A stretch of DNA of 5,168 nt from Actinomycetota bacterium (lineage in GTDB: Bacteria > Actinomycetota > Thermoleophilia > Gaiellales > Gaiellaceae), in contig PLDP01000070.1 of NCBI GenBank assembly GCA_003136795.1, positions 1 to 5,168 of the forward strand. Reading direction: 5' to 3'. The notes beneath the pieces were generated by a model. That model was given only the letters and a program-made list of their open reading frames with translations. It was not told the DNA's origin and ran no database searches. This document shows positions 1 to 4,872 of this stretch, in pieces (position 1 is the first letter of the stretch; every line of letters starts with the position of its first letter). Both the position numbers and the translations under genes were made by a program.

Positions 1-624
1 GACCGTCGTCTTCGGGACGAGCTGGAGCTCCGCCGAGTCGACGGTGAAGCCGGCCGCCTCGATCGCCGAGCGCACGCTCGAGAGCGACTCCGGTGCGGAG
101 GTGACCTGGAAGACGTCGCCGTCACGCTCGATGTCGTCGGCGCCGCCGTCGGCCGCGACGAGCAGGAGCTCCTCGTCGTCCACGCCGTCGGCCGGCACGA
201 CGACGACGCCGCGACGGTCGAACTGCCAGGCGACGGCGCCGGTCGCGCCGAGGTTGCCGCCGTTCTTTGCAAAGAGATGGCGCACGTCGGCGGCGGTGCG
301 GTTGCGGTTGTCGGTGAGCGCCTCGACGATCACCGCGACGCCTTCGGGCCCGTAGCCCTCATAGACGATCGTCTCGAACGCGTCGGCGTCAGCGTCGGCA
401 CCCGAGCCCTTCGCGATCGCGCGGTCGATGTTGTCCTTCGGCATCGAGTACGACTTCGCCTTCTCGACCGCGTTCTGCAACGCGAGGTTGTTGGCCGGGT
501 CGCCTCCGCCCTCCTTCGCCGCGACGATGATCGCGCGCGAGAGCTTCGAGAAGAGCTTGCCGCGCTTCGCGTCGACCGCGCCCTTCTTGTGCTTGATCGA
601 CGACCACTTGCTATGCCCGGACAA
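1..624 (-). CDS. yebC: YebC/PmpR (TACO1) family protein, 3' end cut by window edge
   Basis: The frame gives 208 residues beginning (M)[20 protein letters not shown], the hallmark YebC N-terminus. Further family blocks are visible: [11 protein letters not shown] and [10 protein letters not shown], then [20 protein letters not shown] and [19 protein letters not shown]. YebC proteins are about 240-250 residues, so roughly 40 are missing beyond position 1. The family is cytosolic and DNA- or ribosome-associated. Members have been described as transcriptional regulators (PmpR), and more recently as factors that relieve ribosome stalling at proline-rich stretches, like the mitochondrial relative TACO1; which applies here cannot be told from sequence. 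I place the start at TTG (622-624) because it gives exactly the conserved SGHSKW start and has GGGAG 9 nt upstream. No in-frame ATG or GTG lies just before it. It overlaps the end of pdxT by 14 nt, so it is probably co-transcribed and coupled. In many actinobacteria ruvC, ruvA and ruvB follow, which would be outside this window. Confidence 0.96.
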   Translation of the reverse strand, partial: MSGHSKWSSIKHKKGAVDAKRGKLFSKLSRAIIVAAKEGGGDPANNLALQNAVEKAKSYSMPKDNIDRAIAKGSGADADADAFETIVYEGYGPEGVAVIVEALTDNRNRTAADVRHLFAKNGGNLGATGAVAWQFDRRGVVVVPADGVDDEELLLVAADGGADDIERDGDVFQVTSAPESLSSVRSAIEAAGFTVDSAELQLVPKTTV

Positions 625-1243
625 CGATCCCCGCTCCCGGCGCCGGCGAAGCCGGCGCCTTCGCTCCTTTGTCGAGCTCCGCCAAGTCTACGCTCGTAGC
701 CTCCCGCACCGACTCCAGAAACAGTTCGTGGAGCCGCGTGTCGTCGGTCAGCTCGGGGTGGAACGCAGCGACGAGGAACCGCCCCTCGCGGGCGAGCACC
801 GGGCGGCCGTCCACTTCGGCGAGCACCTCGACGCCCGGCCCGACCTCCTCCACCCACGGCGCGCGGATGAAGACCGCGCGCACCGGCTCGTCCAGCCCGA
901 CCACGTCGAGGTCGGTCTCAAAGGAGGCCACCTGCCGGCCGAAGGCGTTGCGGCGCACCGCCAGGTCGACGAGGCCGAGGTGATTGCGGTCGAGCACGAT
1001 CATCCCCGCGCACGTGCCGAACACCGGCCGCGCGAAGCGCCGGATCCCCTCGTCGAGGCCGTAGAGGTGCATCAGGCGCGTGAACGTCGTCGACTCGCCG
1101 CCGGGAATGATCAGGCCGTCGAGCCCGTCGAGCTGCTCCGGCTTGCGCACCTCAACCGCCTCCGCGCCGAGCCGGCGCAGCATCTGCGCGTGCTCGCGAA
1201 AGTTGCCCTGCACGGCGAGAACGCCGATCCGGAGCGGCTCCAT
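611..1243 (-). CDS. pdxT: Pyridoxal 5'-phosphate synthase glutaminase subunit PdxT
   Basis: A 210-residue class-I glutamine amidotransferase. In the DXP-independent vitamin B6 pathway it hydrolyses glutamine and channels ammonia to PdxS, which makes PLP from ribose 5-phosphate and glyceraldehyde 3-phosphate; the complex is cytosolic. Visible motifs are [13 protein letters not shown] (6-18), IIPGGEST (45-52), the nucleophile elbow GTCAGMI with Cys78, the family signature RNAFGRQ (98-104), FIRAP (125-129) and FHPELT with catalytic His162 and Glu164. All catalytic residues are present. Most PdxT are about 190-200 residues; the excess here is a C-terminal tail (about 193-210, [19 protein letters not shown]) encoded partly by a perfect hairpin. 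The ATG at 1241-1243 fits the family start but has no Shine-Dalgarno; a TACCAT motif lies 7 nt upstream, suggesting a leaderless message. A gap of 22 nt separates it from the upstream small secreted-protein gene, and its stop overlaps yebC by 14 nt. pdxS, normally adjacent, is not in the window. Confidence 0.96.
   Translation of the reverse strand: MEPLRIGVLAVQGNFREHAQMLRRLGAEAVEVRKPEQLDGLDGLIIPGGESTTFTRLMHLYGLDEGIRRFARPVFGTCAGMIVLDRNHLGLVDLAVRRNAFGRQVASFETDLDVVGLDEPVRAVFIRAPWVEEVGPGVEVLAEVDGRPVLAREGRFLVAAFHPELTDDTRLHELFLESVREATSVDLAELDKGAKAPASPAPGAGIVVRA
634..638 (-). promoter_or_regulatory. Ribosome binding site of yebC (GGGAG)
   Basis: On the minus strand GGGAG lies 9 nt before the TTG start of yebC. 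It decides this start, since TTG alone is weak evidence. The site is inside the last codons of pdxT and directly abuts the 3' arm of the hairpin at 639-659. Confidence 0.6.
639..659 (-). repeat. Perfect 9-bp inverted repeat (hairpin) in the 3' end of pdxT
   Basis: On the minus strand GGCGCCGGC, TTC, GCCGGCGCC form a perfect all-GC 9-bp stem with a 3-nt loop. It sits inside pdxT, where it encodes part of an Ala/Pro-rich tail, and ends one base before the GGGAG of yebC. No T-run follows, so it is not a classical terminator. It may modulate access to the yebC start or block exonucleases; this role is inferred. GC-rich alanine/proline codons can make such palindromes by chance. Confidence 0.6.
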
Positions 1244-1250
1244 GAAAGGA

Positions 1251-1256
1251 ATGGTA
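1251..1256 (-). promoter_or_regulatory. Candidate -10 element (TACCAT) for a leaderless pdxT transcript
   Basis: Minus-strand TACCAT matches the actinobacterial -10 pattern TANNNT and ends 7 nt before the pdxT ATG, which would put the transcription start at or next to the A of ATG. The bases between are CCATTCCTTTC-like with no purine-rich ribosome binding site, as expected for a leaderless gene. No convincing -35 box is seen 15-18 nt upstream. A six-base degenerate motif can occur by chance. Confidence 0.4.
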
Positions 1257-1265
1257 TCGGTGGCG

Positions 1266-1637
1266 TCAGGCCACGAACTGCAGCACGGTTCCGGCCTTCA
1301 GGCCCGCGTAGGCCGCTGGCCGTTCAACCCGCACCTCGAGCTTCATTCCCGACCGAACAGGCAGGCCGTGAAAGCTCGAGAGCGAGCCGATGAAGAGCTT
1401 CGCACCGTCGGAGACCCGCACGACGGTGAGGTGCGTTCGCGCGTCGACCGCGGGACTGCCCCACGCGGTGCCGGAGAGGATCGAGACGCCCGCCGGCACG
1501 ACGAGGGCCGACGAGCCGGTCGCCCCGACACGCAGCGGCGAGGCCGTCGCCGGGCCATTGTGCGTGAAGACCGGGCCGATCGCGGTGAGGGAGGCGGCAA
1601 CGGTTCCGGCGACGAGCAGAAGACGAGGAGAGGTCAC
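1266..1637 (-). CDS. Small secreted protein of unknown function
   Basis: I do not recognise this 123-residue protein. It begins [21 protein letters not shown], a short positively charged start followed by a hydrophobic stretch (about 6-21), so a Sec signal peptide with cleavage around TASP (31-34) or a single N-terminal membrane anchor is likely. The remainder is rich in small residues and beta-prone strings ([49 protein letters not shown]), suggesting a compact all-beta exported domain. It has no cysteine, no lipobox and no catalytic motif I can name. The start is GTG; upstream of it GAGGG is only 1 nt away, too close for a normal ribosome binding site, and no better in-frame start exists. 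It follows the hydrolase gene after 53 nt and precedes pdxT by 22 nt. Evidence that it is real: a frame open for its full length between two same-strand genes, with a plausible signal peptide. Function is unknown. Confidence 0.7.
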   Translation of the reverse strand: MTSPRLLLVAGTVAASLTAIGPVFTHNGPATASPLRVGATGSSALVVPAGVSILSGTAWGSPAVDARTHLTVVRVSDGAKLFIGSLSSFHGLPVRSGMKLEVRVERPAAYAGLKAGTVLQFVA

Positions 1638-1690
1638 GCCCTCAGTCTTGTCCCGCCCGGCCCGCGCGTCTCTCCCCGGTCGTGGGTGCC

Positions 1691-2623
1691 CTAGATCCCC
1701 GGTTTGAGGTAGCCGGAGCCCGCCCGCTCGGCCCGGCCTTCATGCACCAGCCGCTCGAGATGAGCGAGCGCCTCGGCCGTCGCGAAGCGGCGCAGCGTCG
1801 TCGAGAGCTCGGACCCGAAGAGCGAGAGCGAGACCTCGTAGGCCGAGAGCGGCGTGCCGTCGAGCGCGGCCGCTGCGTGGTCGAGCCGCTCGACGTGGTG
1901 CGCGCGGATCTCGCGAGCCCGGCCGGCCGGGTCGGTGACCGGCTCCTTGTGCCCGGCATAGGCGATCCGCGGCGCGAGCTCCTCGATCCGGTCGAGCGTC
2001 TCGAAGTAGTCGGCGAGCGGGTCGGGGCGCGAGTTTGGGTAGAGGCCGATCGCAGGCGTGATCCCACTGAGGATCACGTCGCCGGCGATCAGCACCCCGT
2101 CGCGGAGCAGCACGATGTGACCGTCGGAATGACCGCGCAGCACCTCGACCCGCCAGCCGTCGATCTCGTCGCCGGGATCCAGGAGCTCCGGGTCGCGCAC
2201 CCAGTGGACGGCGGAGACGAGCCGGTCGGACTCCTGTGCGATCCCCTGCACATGGCTCTCGGGCATCCCGTGGCCGGCCCAGTAGGCGACGAACCGCTCC
2301 GGGTCGCGCTTACCCCACGCCTGCACGCACTGGGCGTAGTCCTCGCGCCCCTGTAGGACGGGCGCGCCCGTGATGCCGGCCACGTCGGCAGCGCCCCCGA
2401 CGTGGTCGGGATGCATGTGCGTGACGACGATCCGCTCGACCGGCGCATCGAGCTCGTCGAGCACCGGTCGCCACAGGGCCTCCGGAGCACGGGATCCGAG
2501 ACCGGTGTCGACGAGGATCCAACCACCGCTCGACGAGCGCAGGAAGTAGCAGTGCACGTGGTCGATGCCGAAGGGCAGCTTGAAGGTGACGCGGCGGATG
2601 CCGCTCTCGAGCTCCTCGACCAT
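1691..2623 (-). CDS. Metallo-beta-lactamase-fold hydrolase with C-terminal winged-helix-like domain
   Basis: A 310-residue cytosolic protein of the MBL superfamily, closest in layout to the glyoxalase-II/LACTB2-like branch. The metal set is complete: THMHPDHVGG gives His69, His71, Asp73 and His74; GHSDGH gives His165; AGDV gives Asp182; and AGHKEP gives His225. The N-terminus shows the usual beta-sandwich start, YFLRSSSGGWILVDTG (26-41). After the hydrolase fold (to about 235) comes a helical segment and ATAEALAHLERLVHEGRAERAGSGYLKPG (281-309), which looks like the winged-helix tail found in LACTB2-type proteins. Members cleave thioesters, phosphoesters or RNA; the substrate here cannot be inferred. 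No signal peptide is seen. The ATG (2621-2623) lacks a Shine-Dalgarno, but TACCGT ends 6 nt upstream, and a terminator-like hairpin separates the gene from the transporter operon 63 nt away. It is therefore probably its own transcription unit, possibly shared with the downstream genes. Confidence 0.93.
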   Translation of the reverse strand: MVEELESGIRRVTFKLPFGIDHVHCYFLRSSSGGWILVDTGLGSRAPEALWRPVLDELDAPVERIVVTHMHPDHVGGAADVAGITGAPVLQGREDYAQCVQAWGKRDPERFVAYWAGHGMPESHVQGIAQESDRLVSAVHWVRDPELLDPGDEIDGWRVEVLRGHSDGHIVLLRDGVLIAGDVILSGITPAIGLYPNSRPDPLADYFETLDRIEELAPRIAYAGHKEPVTDPAGRAREIRAHHVERLDHAAAALDGTPLSAYEVSLSLFGSELSTTLRRFATAEALAHLERLVHEGRAERAGSGYLKPGI

Positions 2624-2629
2624 GCCGGG

Positions 2630-2635
2630 ACGGTA
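2630..2635 (-). promoter_or_regulatory. Candidate -10 element (TACCGT) for a leaderless hydrolase transcript
   Basis: Minus-strand TACCGT fits TANNNT and ends 6 nt before the hydrolase ATG. The leader region is pyrimidine-rich (TCCCGGC) with no ribosome binding site. It lies just downstream of the hairpin at 2643-2678, a sensible position for a new promoter after a terminator. No clear -35 is visible. The sequence resembles the signal before pdxT (TACCATTCC versus TACCGTCCC). Confidence 0.4.
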
Positions 2636-2638
2636 GAT

Positions 2639-2681
2639 GAGCGGCCGGTGACGGCGCGTCTCCGCACCGCCACCGGCCCTC
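2639..2681 (-). terminator. Strong GNRA-capped hairpin after the transporter operon, probable terminator without U-tract
   Basis: On the minus strand the core arms are 2678-2663 and 2658-2643, giving 16 consecutive base pairs (14 Watson-Crick, two G-U) closed by a GAGA loop (2662-2659), a GNRA tetraloop. Three more pairs (GAG 2681-2679 with CTC 2641-2639) extend the base past one bulged G at 2642. It begins a few bases after the TAA of the binding-protein gene. No T-run follows, so it would be a U-less hairpin as proposed for many high-GC actinobacterial gene ends, or a 3'-end stabiliser after Rho-dependent termination. The structure is read directly; the function is inferred. Confidence 0.72.
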
Positions 2682-2686
2682 GCGTC

Positions 2687-3901
2687 TTAGCGAGCCTTCG
2701 AGAAGAGGTGCCCGAACGGGTGCCAGGCCGTCCCCTTGTACTGCTCGAGGATCTGCTGGTCGATCGGGAACCGCTCCGTGGGCGTCGTGACCATCTTGAC
2801 GCCCGAATAGAGGAACGGATTGACCTGGTTCATGTTGGTCAGCGCGGTCATGAGCCCAGCCCGGGTGAGGTTTGGCCCGGCCTGCTTGAGGGCCGCAACC
2901 ATCGTCCAGGCGTTCGCGACGCCGAAGAGGACGTTTGCGTCCAGCGGGTCGGCGCCGGGGTCATACTTGGCGATGATCGACTTATAGAGCTTCGCCGACG
3001 CCGTGTCGGGGTTGTTCCACACGTCGTTCACGTACGTCGCGGTGATGTCGCCCTGGACGTTGGCACCGCTCTGCTGCGCGAGGCTCATGAAGAGCGGCGA
3101 CGAAGAGACGTTGTTGATGAACGTCGTCGGCTGCCAGCCGATCTTCGTCGCGACCACGAGCGCCGTGATCGTCTGAGTCGGAAGGGCAAACAGCGCGAAC
3201 ACGTTCGCCCCTGCCGCCTTCAGCTTCACGACCTGCTGGGTGACGTCGGTCGACGTGGCGTCGTACTTCTCGACGTCCACGATCTTCGACTTGTCAGCGC
3301 CCAGGCCCGCGACGAGGCCGTTGTAGTAGTTCTGGCCGTAGGAGTCGTCCTGCATCAGGACGCCGATCTTCGCCTGCGGCACCTTGCTCGCGATGAACTG
3401 CCCGTACACGCGCGACTCGCCCGGATAGTCGGGCTGGAAGCCGATCGTCCACGGATACTTCTTGTACTGCGCGCCCCAGTACGAGTCGCCCGTCGCGACC
3501 AGCACCTGCGGCACCTTGGCCTTGTTCAGGTAATCGCGCGTCGCGAGCGTCGGCGCGGTGCCAAGGCTCCCGTAGATCGCGAAGACGTGATCCTGCTCGA
3601 CGAGCTTCTTGGTGAGCGGGACCGTGTTCGCCGGGTTGTATCCGTCGTCGTAGTACTTGAACACGATCTGGCGCTTGTTGACGCCGCCACGAGCGTTCAC
3701 GTACGAGAAGTACGCGGCTTCGGCCTTCGGGATGACGCCGTACAGCGCGGCGGCGCCGGTCAGCGGGAACGTGCCGCCAATCGTCACCGTCTTGCTCGTG
3801 ACGCCCGGGGTCGCGGAGGTCGCGGCGAACGCCGCCGAGACGACAACCGCGGCAAGTACCAGCACTGCGAGCGCGAGCGCTCCGTTCAACCTTCTAGTCA
3901 T
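2687..3901 (-). CDS. ABC transporter substrate-binding protein, LivJ/LivK-like (Peripla_BP_6 type)
   Basis: A 404-residue exported binding protein of the type-I periplasmic-binding fold, delivering amino acids or related compounds to the LivH/LivM permeases encoded just upstream. The N-terminus MTRRLNGALALAVLVLAAVVVSAAFA is a classic Sec signal with a likely cleavage after AFA (about residue 26). Family blocks follow: VTIGGTFPLTGAAALYG (39-55), AYFSYVNARGGVNKRQI (63-79), YYDDGYNPANT (83-93), DHVFAIYGSLGTAPTLA (104-120) and KIGVLMQDDSYGQNYYNGL (178-196). Length is normal. There is no lipobox and no cysteine anywhere, unusual for a monoderm, where such proteins are normally lipid-anchored. The ATG overlaps the livM stop as ATGA, with GGAGGG (3905-3910) 3 nt upstream. 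It is the last gene of the operon, ending 8 nt before a strong hairpin. Branched-chain amino acids are the default guess; amides, urea or aromatic acids are possible in this family. Confidence 0.93.
   Translation of the reverse strand: MTRRLNGALALAVLVLAAVVVSAAFAATSATPGVTSKTVTIGGTFPLTGAAALYGVIPKAEAAYFSYVNARGGVNKRQIVFKYYDDGYNPANTVPLTKKLVEQDHVFAIYGSLGTAPTLATRDYLNKAKVPQVLVATGDSYWGAQYKKYPWTIGFQPDYPGESRVYGQFIASKVPQAKIGVLMQDDSYGQNYYNGLVAGLGADKSKIVDVEKYDATSTDVTQQVVKLKAAGANVFALFALPTQTITALVVATKIGWQPTTFINNVSSSPLFMSLAQQSGANVQGDITATYVNDVWNNPDTASAKLYKSIIAKYDPGADPLDANVLFGVANAWTMVAALKQAGPNLTRAGLMTALTNMNQVNPFLYSGVKMVTTPTERFPIDQQILEQYKGTAWHPFGHLFSKAR
3822..3841. repeat. Copy 1 of a 20-bp exact direct repeat (other copy 4235-4254)
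   Basis: These 20 bases are identical to 4235-4254, and contain the palindrome GCGGCG-AA-CGCCGC. In both places the minus strand encodes the peptide VSAAFAA in the same frame: in the signal peptide of the binding protein here, and in a membrane segment of LivM there. The match ends at both sides of this peptide, so chance coding convergence of alanine-rich codons is the likely explanation. Confidence 0.5.
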
Positions 3902-4872
3902 CTGCCCTCCGTGCCTAGGGGAACTTCTGAACTCTGACCTATTTGGGATCCGAAATGCAAGAAACGCAACAGGTTGGCTGCCCCGAGGGGCAGCAGGGCC
4001 ATCACAGCGATCACCACGGCTCCGAAGATCACCGGTACCGACTGCGACGAACTAATGTGGGTGGTGGTTAGGCCGATCGGGAGAAGTTGGACGAATGCGG
4101 CACCGATCAGGACCCCCCAGAGCGAGCCGAGCCCTCCCACCACTGCTCCGATCAGGATGTAGAGCGACAGCGTCAGCCCGAAGACATCCGGATTGACGAA
4201 GTTGTTCACGAGCACGTACATCGAGCCGGCAACGGCGGCGAACGCCGCCGAGACCCCGAATGCGAACGTCTTGTAGAGGGAGAGGGTCACGCCTGACGAC
4301 GCGGCCGCGATCTCGCTGTCCCGGATCGCCCGGAACGCGCGACCGGTCCGCCCGCGCAGGAGCAGCCACGCGAGGACGAACACGATCCCCGCGACGAGCC
4401 ACGTCGCGCAATACAGCCACAGGCCGGTGTGGGTGGGCAGCGCGAGCCCCTCGGTCCCACCGGTGAAGTTCGGGTAGTTCTTCGCGATCTGCGGCACGGC
4501 GAGCGCGACCGCAAAGGTGATCAGCGCGAGGTAGACGCCGTGGAAGCGCAGCGCGGGCAGCCCCACGACGACACCGGCAGCGAACCCGACGAGCGCTGCC
4601 AGCGGCAGCGTCGTGAGGTCGTTCCAGCCGTGATTGTGCGTCAGGATCGCGGTCGTGTAGCCGCCGACGGCCATGAACGCCCCGTGCCCGATCGAGATCT
4701 GGCCGGTGAAGCCGGTGACGATGTTGAGCGCGAGGATCGCGATGAAGAACACGCCGACGTCGGCGCCCGTCCCGCGGTGGTAGTCGGAGAGGGTGAACGG
4801 CAAGAGCCCGATCGCGACCGCGACGACGACGCTGACGGCAATGCCGAAGAGAGCCGGTGTGCGGAACCTCAT
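3898..4872 (-). CDS. livM: Branched-chain amino acid ABC transporter permease, LivM-like
   Basis: A 324-residue polytopic membrane protein of the LivM family, which pairs with LivH to form the transmembrane channel of HAAT-type importers. Hydrophobic segments are visible at roughly 8-26, 38-54, 62-78, 88-108, 112-130, 152-172, 202-222, 232-265 and 278-296. LivM hallmarks include LALNIVTGFTGQISIGHGAFMAVGGY (47-72), LPALRFHGVYLALITFA (105-121), and the cytoplasmic coupling loop GRTGRAFRAIRDSEIAAASSGV (174-195) that docks with the ATPase, followed by YKTFAFGVSAAFAAVAGSMYV. GAVVGGLGSLWGVLIGA (242-258) is also typical. The ATG at 4870-4872 overlaps the LivH stop as ATGA; GGTGA at 4880-4884 lies 7 nt upstream as a ribosome binding site. 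The stop in turn overlaps the binding-protein ATG. The partner ATPases are not in the window. The real substrate is set by the binding protein, so the livM name indicates family only. Confidence 0.94.
   Translation of the reverse strand: MRFRTPALFGIAVSVVVAVAIGLLPFTLSDYHRGTGADVGVFFIAILALNIVTGFTGQISIGHGAFMAVGGYTTAILTHNHGWNDLTTLPLAALVGFAAGVVVGLPALRFHGVYLALITFAVALAVPQIAKNYPNFTGGTEGLALPTHTGLWLYCATWLVAGIVFVLAWLLLRGRTGRAFRAIRDSEIAAASSGVTLSLYKTFAFGVSAAFAAVAGSMYVLVNNFVNPDVFGLTLSLYILIGAVVGGLGSLWGVLIGAAFVQLLPIGLTTTHISSSQSVPVIFGAVVIAVMALLPLGAANLLRFLHFGSQIGQSSEVPLGTEGR
3977..3994 (-). repeat. Perfect 8-bp inverted repeat in the 3' end of livM
   Basis: GCTGCCCC and GGGGCAGC are separated by 2 bases; realistically a 7-bp stem with a 4-nt loop in RNA. 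It lies in codons for the last membrane segment (LLPLGAA) about 75 nt before the binding-protein start. The transcript downstream is relatively T-rich (GTTGCGTTTCTTGCATTTC). It could be an intra-operon attenuator, a processing or stability element, or simply coding coincidence. Confidence 0.45.
4235..4254. repeat. Copy 2 of a 20-bp exact direct repeat (other copy 3822-3841)
   Basis: This is the copy within livM, encoding VSAAFAA at residues 207-213. It is identical over 20 bases to the copy in the binding-protein signal peptide 413 bp away. The flanking C at 4233 and the bases at 4243-4249 extend its inner palindrome by one pair compared with the other copy. Confidence 0.5.

Noticed and set aside
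428..1393. A 321-codon open frame on the plus strand across yebC, pdxT and the small secreted-protein gene
   Set aside because: It crosses three better supported genes, has an Arg/Ala/Glu/His-rich composition typical of a shadow frame, and shows no recognisable motif.
1638..1690. The 53-nt gap between the hydrolase and the small secreted-protein gene, examined for a terminator
   Set aside because: It is GC-rich, but I found no stem of more than a few pairs and no T-run. Only a weak -10-like AAGACT is present.
1682..2356. A 224-codon plus-strand open frame opposite the metallo-hydrolase
   Set aside because: The opposite strand carries the full MBL metal-binding set, so this frame is a shadow of it. 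No family resemblance was seen.
2402..3937. A 511-codon open frame on the plus strand, antisense to the binding-protein and hydrolase genes
   Set aside because: Its product is low-complexity, rich in Arg, Val, Leu, Asp and His with no domain, and it mirrors a clearly conserved gene on the other strand. Long antisense frames are expected in high-GC DNA.
4234..4249. Palindrome GGCGGCG-AA-CGCCGCC in livM, considered as an operator
   Set aside because: It is mid-gene in alanine codons with no promoter nearby. Coding bias explains it better than protein binding.
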